Positions 51,750 to 60,605 are shown, numbered from the stretch's first letter. The stretch: DNA of 64,000 nucleotides from Pseudomonas sp. StFLB209 (GCF_000829415.1 NZ_AP014637.1:2740001-2804000), one strand, 5' to 3'. Notes: a model not told the origin generated them from the letters alone. Program-made: numbers and translations.

Positions 51750-52864
51750 AAACAGCCCTCATTAATCAGTTTGAGCGCCTGTCGCCAGGTCGCCGCAAGC
51801 CATGTGCCTGGCTGCTGGTACGCCCCGAAGCTGGCGGCTGGCAGTGGCGGCGTGTACCGGGTAATCAACAGGGCAGTTGGCCGCCACCGGCCGATACTTT
51901 GCAAGCGGCACGTGTGGCACTGCTGATTCCGGCGATGCATTGCAGCCACTTTCAGGTCGCAGCGCCGCCTGGGCTCAAGCGTCATGAATGGCCGCTGTTG
52001 CTTGAAGATCAGTTGCAGCAACCGCCGGAGCAGGTGCAGGTGCATTGCCTGGCGCGCAGCGCCGGGCACCTGCAACTGCTGGTGGTCAACAAGGCGCAGG
52101 TTCAGCAATGGCTGAGCGAGGCCGAGCAATTGGGTATCACGCCTGAGTCTCTATGGGCCGAGCTGCAACTGATGCCTCTGGCAGATGCTGGTGAGGTGCG
52201 TTGCTGGGTTCGCGATGATGCGCGCTATCTGGTGCGCGCCGATGAGCAAGGACGCCAGCAATGGCTGGTGTGGCCAGACGCGCTGGGCGAGCCGCCTGAA
52301 GGCTGGCGCAGCGACGCCTGCATGCACGGCGACTGGCCGCCGCAGTACGCGGATTTACAGCGCTTGCCGAACTTGCTGCAAGCGCGTCAGGTACGGCGGG
52401 CTAAAACCGCGTTGTTCAATCCTGTACAGCGTCGTCTGTTGGCGGTGGCGGCAGTGTTGGGCCTGTGCTGGGCGAGTCTGAGTCTGGTGCAGTGGCTCGG
52501 TCAGGTGCCGGGCTGGAAGGCTGAGGTCCAGGCGCTGACCGGTCCGCTGGCCAATACCCGTCAGGCCAGTCGTGAGCTGGCGCGCTTACAGAGCGAACAG
52601 ACCGACTGGCGGGTGCGGCAAGAGCAACTGGTGATGCTTGAGCAGGCCATCGGCAACTGGCTGGGCAGCCAGCAGGCCTGGGGCGTGTCGGGCAGTTACT
52701 TCGACGGACGGACCTGGCGGCTGGTGTTAAGCGGCAATACCACAGCGCCTGCTGCCGAGCATTGGCAAAGCCTGGCGAAAGCGGCTGGCGCCACCGCCAG
52801 TGCCGAGCCGAGTGAAAACGGCGCGCTGCTGACCGTGCGTTTCGATCTGGGAGTCCAGCCATGA
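51746..52864 (+). CDS. gspL: T2SS inner-membrane protein GspL
   Basis: 372 residues, TTG start in overlap with the gspJ stop. N-terminal actin-like cytoplasmic domain that binds GspE (LLIPAMHCSHFQVAAPPGLKRHEWPLLLEDQL), one membrane span (about 229-250, LLAVAAVLGLCWASLSLVQWL) and a small periplasmic ferredoxin-like domain. The sequence is much diverged, and the assignment rests on layout and position between gspJ and gspM. Confidence 0.87.
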   Translation: MKTALINQFERLSPGRRKPCAWLLVRPEAGGWQWRRVPGNQQGSWPPPADTLQAARVALLIPAMHCSHFQVAAPPGLKRHEWPLLLEDQLQQPPEQVQVHCLARSAGHLQLLVVNKAQVQQWLSEAEQLGITPESLWAELQLMPLADAGEVRCWVRDDARYLVRADEQGRQQWLVWPDALGEPPEGWRSDACMHGDWPPQYADLQRLPNLLQARQVRRAKTALFNPVQRRLLAVAAVLGLCWASLSLVQWLGQVPGWKAEVQALTGPLANTRQASRELARLQSEQTDWRVRQEQLVMLEQAIGNWLGSQQAWGVSGSYFDGRTWRLVLSGNTTAPAAEHWQSLAKAAGATASAEPSENGALLTVRFDLGVQP

Positions 52865-53298
52865 ATGATCTGTTGCAACGCCTGACCCAAGGCTATGCCG
52901 CGCTGCCCGCGCCGCGCCGTTATCTGTTGCTGGGCGGTTGGGTGGTGGTGCTGACGCTGGTGCTGGTGTTGCTGGGCCGGCCGTTGGTCGACTATGTCCG
53001 GTCCGTGCAGCAATGGCAGGCATTGGCCGCTCAGGCGCGGCTGTTGCAGCGCGGCGACGGGTTGAGCAATGAGCGCTGGCAGGCACTGGCCAGCGCCCGT
53101 GGCGTGACTCTGACCGCCGTCGAACAGCGTGGCGAAGTCTGGCAGGTGCGCGGCGAGGTGTCGCGCGCCGAGAAGCTTGCGCAACTGATGCGCGGTGTTC
53201 AGGAGCAGGGCGCCCGGCCGCTGCGCTGGAGCCTGGAGCAGAGCGGCACCGGGCTGGTGTTCAATCTGGATGTCAGCCGCAGCGGGGCGCAGCCTTGA
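52861..53298 (+). CDS. gspM: T2SS inner-membrane protein GspM
   Basis: 145 residues. A short cytoplasmic N-terminus, one span (YLLLGGWVVVLTLVLVLLG) and a periplasmic ferredoxin-like domain (GVTLTAVEQRGEVWQVRGEV, LRWSLEQSGTGLVFNLDVSR). It overlaps gspL and gspN by 4 nt each. It partners GspL in the inner-membrane platform. Confidence 0.87.
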   Translation: MNDLLQRLTQGYAALPAPRRYLLLGGWVVVLTLVLVLLGRPLVDYVRSVQQWQALAAQARLLQRGDGLSNERWQALASARGVTLTAVEQRGEVWQVRGEVSRAEKLAQLMRGVQEQGARPLRWSLEQSGTGLVFNLDVSRSGAQP

Positions 53299-53969
53299 GT
53301 CGTGGCCTGTGGTGCGCAGGTGTGCTGGTGTTCGCCCTGACCCTGCTGGTCAAGCTGCCCGCCAGTTGGGTGTTGCGCGGGTTCGACTGGGCGCCGGGCT
53401 GGCAGCCTGAACAGGTCAGCGGCAGCCTGTGGCATGGGCGTATCGAGCGGCTAGGGCTGGTCGGGCCGTTGAGCTGGCAACTGCGTCCGTTGCAGCGTCA
53501 ATTACAGGTCGATGCCGGCCTTCAGCAGCAAGCCTGGGCCTTGCGTGTCGAGGGCTGGCCGTGGCGCTGGCAAGCCCGCTTGCAACCTGCGCCGGTGCAG
53601 GCCACTAGCCGCAGCGACTACCTGCTCGATGGCCAGTGGCAAGGCGCGCTGCAATTCGAGGCGCGCGGCAGCCGTTGTATCGGCAGCCAGGGTGAACTGA
53701 GCGGGCAGCAGCTCGCGATGCTGGCGCCCTGGTCGTTGACCCTGGGCAGTGCCCGGATCTCGGCCAATTGCCAGCAAGGCCTGCAACTGCTGGCCGAGAT
53801 CGAGCGCGCTGGCGAACATCGCCTGCAAGCCCGTATGCAACCTGTGCAGCAACGCCTGCAGCTCAGCGGCCAGGTACAGCCTGACGCGGCCATCACTCCC
53901 TTGCTGGTGCAGGCTGGCCTGCTCAAAGCCGGTGCCGGGCAGTTTGAAAAGCGCTTCGGTCCGCGCTGA
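53295..53969 (+). CDS. gspN: T2SS protein GspN
   Basis: 224 residues. N-terminal signal anchor (GVLVFALTLLVKLPASWVL), then a beta-rich, Trp/Gln-rich body with the GspN pattern VSGSLWHGRIERL and LSWQLRPLQRQL. GspN is an accessory inner-membrane protein not found in all systems. Last gene of the operon; a candidate terminator follows at 53983-54006. Confidence 0.85.
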   Translation: MSRGLWCAGVLVFALTLLVKLPASWVLRGFDWAPGWQPEQVSGSLWHGRIERLGLVGPLSWQLRPLQRQLQVDAGLQQQAWALRVEGWPWRWQARLQPAPVQATSRSDYLLDGQWQGALQFEARGSRCIGSQGELSGQQLAMLAPWSLTLGSARISANCQQGLQLLAEIERAGEHRLQARMQPVQQRLQLSGQVQPDAAITPLLVQAGLLKAGAGQFEKRFGPR

Positions 53970-53982
53970 AAACGCTCCAAAA

Positions 53983-54006
53983 CCGACATCGATGAGCGGC
54001 TTTTTT
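53983..54006 (+). terminator. Candidate terminator of the T2SS operon
   Basis: Imperfect stem CCG-A-CAT / ATG-A-GCGG around CG, followed by CTTTTTT. It lies 14 nt after the gspN stop. The stem is weak but the T-run is good. Confidence 0.5.
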
Positions 54007-54098
54007 CAGCGACCTGCTGATTTTTAAAAGGTTTGACAGGCTTCGGCAAGAAGCGCTGTTGTCTGGGAGCGACACCCGTGAAAAACGGTGTAGACACA

Positions 54099-54141
54099 TT
54101 GTCTTACAGGCTCTTATATTTGTTAGACAAATTGTAGACAT
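54099..54141. promoter_or_regulatory. Candidate GntR operators upstream of the regulator gene
   Basis: TTGTCTTACAG (54099-54109) and TTGTTAGACAA (54120-54130) fit TTGT-N3-ACAA, the form bound by FadR-type GntR proteins. They are exactly 21 nt apart, two helical turns. A third partial copy (TTGTAGACA, 54132-54140) overlaps the region before the start codon. Autoregulation of the downstream gene is likely. Confidence 0.55.
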
Positions 54142-54168
54142 TGCTCCGCGGCCAGCAGAATAATCATC

Positions 54169-54891
54169 ATGAAAGCCTGTTCCGAAGTTGATCAATCCAG
54201 CGCCGACGCTCCCCAGGACCGTAAGGCTGCCTTGGGCGATGCACTGCGTCGCCGCATCCTCAACATGGAGCTGATTCCGGGTCAGGTCATTGATGAACTG
54301 TTGCTAGGCAACGAGTTCGGTCTGTCACGTCCGCCAGTGCGTGAGCTGCTGCGCCAGATTGCCGCCGAAGGCTACATCGAGCTGGAAACCCAGCGCGCAC
54401 CGCGGGTCGCGTCAATGGGCCATGAGTCGCTGCGCGGCTTTTTTCTGGCCGCGCCGCTGATCTACAGCGCCACCACGCAACTGGCGGCCAGTCATGCCAG
54501 TGCAGCGCAGATTGTGGTGCTCAAAGGTATTCAGGAACAGTTTCGCCAGGCCATCGTGGACAACGACGTCGATGCGCGGGTTATCCACAACGATGCCTTC
54601 CATCTCGAAATCGGCAAGATGGCCCACAACGATTATTTGCTGCCCAGCCTGCGCCGCTTGCTGATCGACCATGCGCGGCTCGGACGGATTTTCTACCGCC
54701 ACCCCAGTAGCGATGACATGCAGCGCGACCTGCAACTGGCCTGCGAGCAGCATGACCAGATGATCGAAGCCATCGAGCAGCGCGACGCCGCCAGGGCAGC
54801 GGTGGTGGTGGGCGAGCATTTCGAGCTGTCCAGACGGCGCATGGCCGAATACGCCACACCAATGGCCGCTTCTGTGGCGTTTACCTATTGA
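54169..54891 (+). CDS. GntR-family (FadR/FCD) transcriptional regulator
   Basis: 240 residues. Winged HTH (about 20-85: LGDALRRRILNMELIPGQVID, LSRPPVRELLRQIAAEGYIEL), then an all-helical FCD ligand domain with the metal-type residues in HNDAFHLEIGKMAHND and CEQHDQMIEAIEQRDAARAAVVVGEH. Regulators of this kind repress catabolic operons and release on binding an acid or sugar-acid ligand. Its stop is about 60 nt before the FAD oxidoreductase gene in the same direction, which with the following genes is the likely target. Confidence 0.9.
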   Translation: MKACSEVDQSSADAPQDRKAALGDALRRRILNMELIPGQVIDELLLGNEFGLSRPPVRELLRQIAAEGYIELETQRAPRVASMGHESLRGFFLAAPLIYSATTQLAASHASAAQIVVLKGIQEQFRQAIVDNDVDARVIHNDAFHLEIGKMAHNDYLLPSLRRLLIDHARLGRIFYRHPSSDDMQRDLQLACEQHDQMIEAIEQRDAARAAVVVGEHFELSRRRMAEYATPMAASVAFTY

Positions 54892-54953
54892 GTAGCTACA
54901 CCTGGCGGCACAGCAGGCCAGACAAATCGAACAATAAAGCGCAGGTCCCAGCA

Positions 54954-56273
54954 ATGACGAAAGTAACTCATCTGCCCGCAGACGATACCACCTGCGGTTG
55001 GTATCACCTCAGCCGCAAGCGCCAGCCAAAGCCTGCCCATGCCGGCAAGAGTTCCGCGCGTTGGGTGGTGGTGGGTGCCGGCTTTACCGGCCTGGCGGCT
55101 GCCCGGCAACTGGCGCTGAATTTCCCGAATGACGAAATCGTGCTGGTCGAAGCCCAGGAAGTGGGTTTTGGCACCTCCGGGCGTAACGCCGGGTTCGCCA
55201 TCGACCTGCCCCACGACATTGGTGCCGATGACTACATCGGTGATCTGGACACCGCCAATATCAACATGAAGCTCAACCTCACCGGCCAGTCGTTGCTGCG
55301 TGAGGTGGTCGAGCAGCATGGCATCGATTGCCAGATGAAAGCCTGCGGCAAGTATCAGGCGGCAGTGGAAGACCGTGGTATTGCAGTGCTGGATGCCTAC
55401 CGTCGTGGTCTGGACAAACTCGGCCAGCCTTACGAGGTGATCGAGCAAGCCGACATCCCTGCGCACATCGGCACGCATTTTTATCGCAAAGCGCTGTTCA
55501 CTCCGGGCACGGTGCTGATCCAGCCTTCAGCGCTGGTCAAAGGCCTGGCCGACACGTTGCCGGCCAACGTCACCTTGTATGAACACACGCCGATCACCGA
55601 TGTGGAGTACGGCGACAAGATTGTGCTGCGCCATGCCCACGGCAGTATCACCGCCGACAAACTGGTGCTGACCAACAATGCGTTCGGCATGAGCTTTGGC
55701 TTTCTCAAAGGCCGCATGCTGCCGGTGTTCACCTACGCCAGCATCACCCGCACGCTGACCGATGAAGAGCAGCAGCGGCTGGGCGGCAAACCCTATTGGG
55801 GCGTGATTCCGGCCGACACCTTCGGCACCACCGTGCGGCGCACGCCGGACAACCGTCTGCTGATCCGCAACAGTTTCAGCTTCAACCCGGACGGCCGTGC
55901 CAACCAGAAGTATCTGCAGCGCTTCGTCAACCGCCACCGTGCGTCGTTCGCGGCGCGTTTTCCGATGCTGCCGCAGGTCGATTTCGAATACACCTGGGGC
56001 GGTGCCCTGGCGCTGTCGCGCAACCACGCCGGGCACTTCGGCGAACTGGCGCCCAACGTTTTCGGTGCGCTGTGCTGTAACGGCCTGGGCATCACTCGCG
56101 GCACAGTGACCGGCACCTTGCTGGCCAACTGGCTGGCCGGCCAGCGCGACGACCTGACCGATTACCTGCTGGGTTCGCCGGGTCCGAACCGCAACCCGCC
56201 AGAGCCGTTTCTCTCGGCAGGGGTGAACTTCAACCTGATGTGGGGGCAGTACCGGGCAGGACGAGAAAGCTGA
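54954..56273 (+). CDS. FAD-dependent amine/amino-acid oxidoreductase (DAO family)
   Basis: 439 residues. Dinucleotide-binding motif VVVGAGFTGLAAARQLA (about 40-56) with the acidic end of strand 2 (EIVLVEAQE), TSGRNAGF as in gamma-glutamylputrescine oxidase-like members, and a C-terminal FAD contact GALCCNGLGITRGTVTG. It should oxidise a C-N bond of an amine, imino acid or N-methyl compound to an imine. ATG 54954 begins the conserved region, with AGGTCCCAGCA upstream; an earlier frame start overlaps the regulator gene end. A terminator lies right behind the gene, so the MFS gene may have its own promoter. Confidence 0.85.
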   Translation: MTKVTHLPADDTTCGWYHLSRKRQPKPAHAGKSSARWVVVGAGFTGLAAARQLALNFPNDEIVLVEAQEVGFGTSGRNAGFAIDLPHDIGADDYIGDLDTANINMKLNLTGQSLLREVVEQHGIDCQMKACGKYQAAVEDRGIAVLDAYRRGLDKLGQPYEVIEQADIPAHIGTHFYRKALFTPGTVLIQPSALVKGLADTLPANVTLYEHTPITDVEYGDKIVLRHAHGSITADKLVLTNNAFGMSFGFLKGRMLPVFTYASITRTLTDEEQQRLGGKPYWGVIPADTFGTTVRRTPDNRLLIRNSFSFNPDGRANQKYLQRFVNRHRASFAARFPMLPQVDFEYTWGGALALSRNHAGHFGELAPNVFGALCCNGLGITRGTVTGTLLANWLAGQRDDLTDYLLGSPGPNRNPPEPFLSAGVNFNLMWGQYRAGRES

Positions 56274-56307
56274 GTGTGCAGGCGGGGGGATCGCGTGGTC
56301 GCCCCAA

Positions 56308-56330
56308 CGGCCGTCCAGACGGCCGGTTTT
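56308..56330 (+). terminator. Rho-independent terminator after the FAD oxidoreductase gene
   Basis: A perfect 8-bp stem CGGCCGTC/GACGGCCG with a 2-nt gap, then GTTTT. It lies 35 nt after the stop codon. Confidence 0.7.
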
Positions 56331-56424
56331 ACCGATTCACAAGGCTTGACGAGTTTTCAGGGCTGAACCGCTGTTTGGCTTTGCGGGTTCGTTTAGCCTG
56401 AATTAACGGTTTTTGGAGACAATA

Positions 56425-57753
56425 ATGACAATGCCCCATACCTCAATCGAGGACGTACCGCTCAACTCGTTCCACAAGCTGCTGACGGTCCGCTCCGGTG
56501 GTGGCTCGTTCGTCGATGGTTACGTTCTGAGCATCATCGGCGTGTGCATGCTGCAGATGACGGCTGCACTGGGCCTGAGTGCGTTCTGGCAAGGCATGAT
56601 CGCCGCCTCGGCACTGATCGGCATTTTCTTCGGCGGTTTTTTCGGTGGCTGGCTGACCGATCGGTTCGGTCGCAAACGCATTTTCTTCGTTGGCCCGACC
56701 CTGTTCGTGCTGGCCTCGGTGGCGCAGTTGTGGGTCGAGTCGGAAGTGACCCTGTTCCTGCTGCGTTTCATGATCGGCGTGGCGGTGGGCATCGAGTACC
56801 CGGTGGCCACCTCGCTGCTGGTCGAATTCCTGCCCAAAAAATACCGCGGCCCGCGCCTGGCGACCCTGACCATTCTGTGGTTCGCCGGTGCTGCGACGGC
56901 CTATCTGTCCGGTGACTTTATCTTGCGGCACGGTGGCGAAGACGGCTGGCGTCTGGTGCTGTCCAGCTCGGCAATCATCGGTGCGGCGCTGTTTGTGGTC
57001 CGTCTGGGGACTCCCGAGTCGCCGCGCTGGCTGCTCGGTAAAGGCCGGCCCGGCGAAGCCGAGGCAATCATCAAACAGGTCTATGGCCCGGACTTCTCGT
57101 TGCAGAACCTGCCTGAGCAACCGAAAGAGAAAAAACTGTCGGTACTCAGCCTGCTGCATTCGGGCTATGGCAAGCGCATGTTGTTCGTCGCGATGTTCTG
57201 GAGCTGCTCGGTGATCCCGGTGTTTGCCGTGTACGCCTTCGCGCCGACGGTGCTGGCGGCGTTGAACCTCAAGGGTGACTGGGCGGCCTTTGGCTCGATC
57301 ATCATCACCTTCCTGTTCGTGATCGGCTGCATCATCGCCACCAACCTGATCAACAGCATGGGCCGGCGCAGCATGCTGATCTATAGCTTCCTGCTCTCGG
57401 GTATCGCGCTGCTGGGTCTGGCCGCTTTCCACGACGCTTCGCAGGTCCTGATCCTTACATTGTTCGGTGCGTACGCGCTATTTATCGGCGGCGCCCAGGT
57501 GCTACAACTGGTCTACCCCAACGAGCTGTTTCCGACCGAAATCCGTGCTTGCGCGGTCGGCGTCGGCACCTCGCTGTCGCGGGTCGGCGCAGCGGTCGGC
57601 ACCTGGCTGGTGCCTATGGCGCTCGACAGCTACGGCATCGGTTTCACCATGTATGCCGCCGCCGCCGTGACCCTGGTCGGGCTGCTGTTCTCCCTTGCTC
57701 TTGCCCCTGAAACCCGCTCGCTGAACCTGCAGCAGGCGGCTTCGCTGTCCTGA
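56425..57753 (+). CDS. MFS transporter (sugar porter-like)
   Basis: 442 residues with 12 predicted spans and the family motifs GGWLTDRFGRKR (loop 2-3), PESPRWLLGKGRP (before the central loop) and ELFPTEIRA (loop 10-11). These mark the sugar/organic acid porter branch (SP family relatives that also carry aromatic acids). GGAG lies before ATG 56425; the frame extends upstream only through a TTG. First gene of a likely three-gene transcript with the DapA-family enzyme and the aldehyde dehydrogenase. It probably imports their substrate. Confidence 0.88.
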   Translation: MTMPHTSIEDVPLNSFHKLLTVRSGGGSFVDGYVLSIIGVCMLQMTAALGLSAFWQGMIAASALIGIFFGGFFGGWLTDRFGRKRIFFVGPTLFVLASVAQLWVESEVTLFLLRFMIGVAVGIEYPVATSLLVEFLPKKYRGPRLATLTILWFAGAATAYLSGDFILRHGGEDGWRLVLSSSAIIGAALFVVRLGTPESPRWLLGKGRPGEAEAIIKQVYGPDFSLQNLPEQPKEKKLSVLSLLHSGYGKRMLFVAMFWSCSVIPVFAVYAFAPTVLAALNLKGDWAAFGSIIITFLFVIGCIIATNLINSMGRRSMLIYSFLLSGIALLGLAAFHDASQVLILTLFGAYALFIGGAQVLQLVYPNELFPTEIRACAVGVGTSLSRVGAAVGTWLVPMALDSYGIGFTMYAAAAVTLVGLLFSLALAPETRSLNLQQAASLS

Positions 57754-57808
57754 AAAACAACCAGCCGCGCCGATGAGCGCGGCGTCTTACCCAGTGGAGG
57801 TTAACCCC

Positions 57809-58711
57809 ATGAAATTCGAAGGCATCTACACTCCGGCCATCACCCCGCTCAAGGCTGACGGCTCGATCGACGCTTCGGCCTTTGCCGAGGTTCTGGAATA
57901 CCTGATCGCTCAGAAGGTGCACGGCATCATCATTGGCGGCTCCACCGGTGAGTACTACGCGCACACCAGCCAGGAGCGCTTCGACCTGGCAGCCCAGGCC
58001 AAGGACGTGATCAACGGCCGCCTGCCACTGATCATCGGCACCGGCGCGATTCGCACCGAAGATTCGGTCGCCTATGCCGAACACGCCAAGTCGATCAAGG
58101 CTGACGCGCTGCTGGTCGGCACCCCGCCTTACGCACTGCCGACCCAGCAGGAAATCGCTATTCACGTCAAAGCCGTGGACCGCGCTGCCGGCCTGCCGAT
58201 CATGCTCTACAACTACCCAGGCCGCATGAGCGTGGCCATGGACGACGAGTTCTTCGATGCGGTGGCCGATGTGCAAAACATCATCGCCATCAAGGAAAGC
58301 TCGGGCGACATGAACCGCCTGCACCGCACTGCGGTGAAATACCCGAACATCGCCCTGTCGTGCGGCTGGGACGACCAGGCCCTGGAATTCTTTGCCTGGG
58401 GCGCACAGAGCTGGGTTTGCGCCGGCTCCAACTTCATCCCGCGTGAGCACGTGGCGCTGTTTGAGGCCTGTGTGATCGAGAAAGACTTCAACAAGGGCCG
58501 TCGGATCATGGCTGAGCTGATGCCGCTGATGGACTTCCTGGAAAACGGCAAGTTCGTCCAGTCGATCAAGTACGGCAGCGAGCTGCAAGGCCTGAAAACC
58601 GGTAGCGTGCGTGCGCCGTTGCAAGGCCTGACCGATTCCGAGAAACAAGCGCTGAGCGAGGTGGTCAGCACCCTCAAGCGCAACATCGCGCAAATCACCG
58701 GAGGTGCCTGA
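57809..58711 (+). CDS. DapA-family (N-acetylneuraminate lyase superfamily) enzyme
   Basis: 300 residues. TIM-barrel of the DapA/NAL family: GSTGEYY (residues 44-50, pyruvate-carboxylate binding), Tyr134 in MLYNYPGR and the Schiff-base Lys162 in IAIKESSGD. Such enzymes form or break a C-C bond of a pyruvate unit or dehydrate/deaminate a 2-keto acid precursor. TGGAGG precedes ATG 57809. It is followed after 1 nt by the aldehyde dehydrogenase gene, a pairing seen in pathways that go through 2-oxoglutarate semialdehyde, but the actual substrate cannot be told here. A biosynthetic DHDPS role is unlikely because of the catabolic context. Confidence 0.87.
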   Translation: MKFEGIYTPAITPLKADGSIDASAFAEVLEYLIAQKVHGIIIGGSTGEYYAHTSQERFDLAAQAKDVINGRLPLIIGTGAIRTEDSVAYAEHAKSIKADALLVGTPPYALPTQQEIAIHVKAVDRAAGLPIMLYNYPGRMSVAMDDEFFDAVADVQNIIAIKESSGDMNRLHRTAVKYPNIALSCGWDDQALEFFAWGAQSWVCAGSNFIPREHVALFEACVIEKDFNKGRRIMAELMPLMDFLENGKFVQSIKYGSELQGLKTGSVRAPLQGLTDSEKQALSEVVSTLKRNIAQITGGA

Positions 58712-58712
58712 G

Positions 58713-60203
58713 ATGGCCGACCTGCTGAGCAAAGAACAGTACAAGGCGCTGGCCGCTGAACTGAAATTCCCGACCCAGGCATTCATCAACGGTGAATTCC
58801 GTGATGCGCTGTCGGGCAATACCTTCGCCACCACCAACCCGGCCACCGGTGAGCTGCTGGCCAACATCGCCGCCGGCAACAGCGACGACGTCGATCTGGC
58901 GGTCAAAGCCGCTAAAGAGTCTTTCGCAGACGGTCGCTGGAGCAAGCTGGCGCCGGCGGCACGCAAGCATATCCTGCTGGATTTTGCCCAACTGCTGGAA
59001 GACCACGCCCATGAACTGGCAGTGCTGGAAAGCCTGGACAGCGGCAAGCCGGTCAGCGAATGCCAGAACGTCGACGTGCCGGAGACCATCCACACCCTGC
59101 GTTGGCATGCCGAACTGATCGACAAGATCTACGACTTCAGCGCCCCGACCGGTGCCGGTGCGGTAACCACCGTGGTCCGTGAAGCCATCGGGGTGGTCGG
59201 TCTGGTGCTGCCGTGGAACTTCCCGCTGCTGATGCTGGCCTGGAAAATCGGCCCGTCGCTGGCCGCCGGTTGCTCGATCGTGGTCAAGCCGGCCAAGGAA
59301 ACCACCCTGACCGCCCTGCGCGTTGCGGAACTGGCCCATCAGGCCGGCGTGCCGGCGGGCGTGTTCAACATCGTGCCTGGCGGTGGCCGCGAAGTCGGCG
59401 AGCCGATCGGCCGGCACATGGACATCGCGGCGGTGAGCTTCACCGGCTCGACCGACACCGGCCGGCTGTTCCTCAAGTACTCGGCCGAGTCGAACATCAA
59501 GCGTGTGGTGCTGGAACTGGGTGGCAAGAACCCGGCGGTGGTGATGAACGACGTCGAAGACCTCGACGAAGTGGCCCAGTACCTGGTGGCCGGTGCGTTC
59601 TGGAACATGGGCGAGAACTGCTCGGCGTCCTCGCGGCTGATCGTGCACCGCGACGTCAAAGACAAGCTGCTCGAGCGCATCAAGGTGCACGTGCGCGACT
59701 GGCAACTGGGCGACCCGCTGGACCCGGCCAATCGCCTGGGCGCGATGGTCAGCAAGTCGCACTTCGAGAAGGTTCGCTCGTACCTGGAGCATGCTGTTGA
59801 AGCGCAACTGCAGGTGGTTGAAGGCGGTAACACCCGTGATGGCGTGTTCATCGAGCCGACCATTGTTGATGGCGTGAAAGCTGGCGACAAACTGTTCGTC
59901 GAAGAGATCTTCGGCCCGGTCTTGAGCGTCACCACCTTCAACACCATTGATGAGGCCATTGCCCTGGCCAACGACACCGTTTACGGCCTGGCGGCCTCGG
60001 CCTACACCAGCAACCTGCGCAACGCGATCCGTCTATCGCGCGAGATTCGCGCCGGTATCGTCACCGTCAACTGCTTCGGTGAAGGCGACGCTTCGACGCC
60101 GTTCGGAGGCTACGGCGAGTCAGGCTTTGGCGGTCGCGACAAGTCGCAGTGGGCGCATGATCAGTACACCGAGCTTAAGACCATCTGGATCAATGCTCAG
60201 TAA
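58713..60203 (+). CDS. NAD(P)-dependent aldehyde dehydrogenase, PuuC-like
   Basis: 496 residues, complete ALDH: Asn169 in LPWNFP, Lys192 in VKPAKE, the nucleotide segment SFTGSTDTG, Glu268 in LELGGKNP and the catalytic Cys303 in GENCSASS. Overall closest in style to gamma-glutamyl-aminobutyraldehyde or betaine-type dehydrogenases. GGAGG precedes ATG 58713. It is the last enzyme of the catabolic cluster and would oxidise the aldehyde made by the FAD oxidoreductase and DapA-family steps. A strong hairpin follows at 60241-60272. Confidence 0.93.
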   Translation: MADLLSKEQYKALAAELKFPTQAFINGEFRDALSGNTFATTNPATGELLANIAAGNSDDVDLAVKAAKESFADGRWSKLAPAARKHILLDFAQLLEDHAHELAVLESLDSGKPVSECQNVDVPETIHTLRWHAELIDKIYDFSAPTGAGAVTTVVREAIGVVGLVLPWNFPLLMLAWKIGPSLAAGCSIVVKPAKETTLTALRVAELAHQAGVPAGVFNIVPGGGREVGEPIGRHMDIAAVSFTGSTDTGRLFLKYSAESNIKRVVLELGGKNPAVVMNDVEDLDEVAQYLVAGAFWNMGENCSASSRLIVHRDVKDKLLERIKVHVRDWQLGDPLDPANRLGAMVSKSHFEKVRSYLEHAVEAQLQVVEGGNTRDGVFIEPTIVDGVKAGDKLFVEEIFGPVLSVTTFNTIDEAIALANDTVYGLAASAYTSNLRNAIRLSREIRAGIVTVNCFGEGDASTPFGGYGESGFGGRDKSQWAHDQYTELKTIWINAQ

Positions 60204-60240
60204 GGTATCGGGTCGTCTTGACCTGATCCTTGTTTGATTT

Positions 60241-60272
60241 ACCGCCTTGGGCACCACGCGGCCCGGGGCGGT
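60241..60272 (+). terminator. Hairpin after the aldehyde dehydrogenase gene
   Basis: ACCGCCTTGGGC pairs with GCCCGGGGCGGT (12 bp with two G-T pairs) around an 8-nt loop, 37 nt after the stop. The absence of a T-run makes intrinsic termination uncertain. Confidence 0.5.
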
Positions 60273-60367
60273 AAAGAGTCATGCACAGCACGTGCATGAC
60301 TCACCGTTCAGGCGAACTTGCATCAAAGCTCAGGGAAGAGCCTTTCAATGTTGCGGCGCCATGGTAA

Positions 60368-60605
60368 TAGGGGCTGTTGTCGGTTCATCACAACCGCGCC
60401 GAGGTCTGTTTTGTCGGCCTGCACAGGCTTCACTCTGTTGGGGTGCATGCGACAAAACAGCCACGGCCCTGCGGGTTGCGCCCCAAATCGCGCCATGCTT
60501 TGTTGAAGGACTTGAAAAGGGAGTGACCCTTTCTTGCGTCCTTCGCCTCGCCTGACACGATTTGGCGCTGCAACGCGGCCTGCGCTGAAACGTCAACAGC
60601 CCCTA
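60368..60605. mobile_element. MITE-like element with TA-flanked terminal inverted repeats
   Basis: TAGGGGCTGTTG (60368-60379) faces its exact inverted copy CAACAGCCCCTA (60594-60605). The match extends inward imperfectly to about 22 nt (CG and TTCA shared). The 5'-TA lies at both outer ends, as expected for TA target duplication by IS630/Tc1-type transposases. Inside is a second inverted pair CTGTTTTGTCG/CGACAAAACAG (60406-60416, 60450-60460). At 238 nt it has no coding capacity. Confidence 0.55.
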
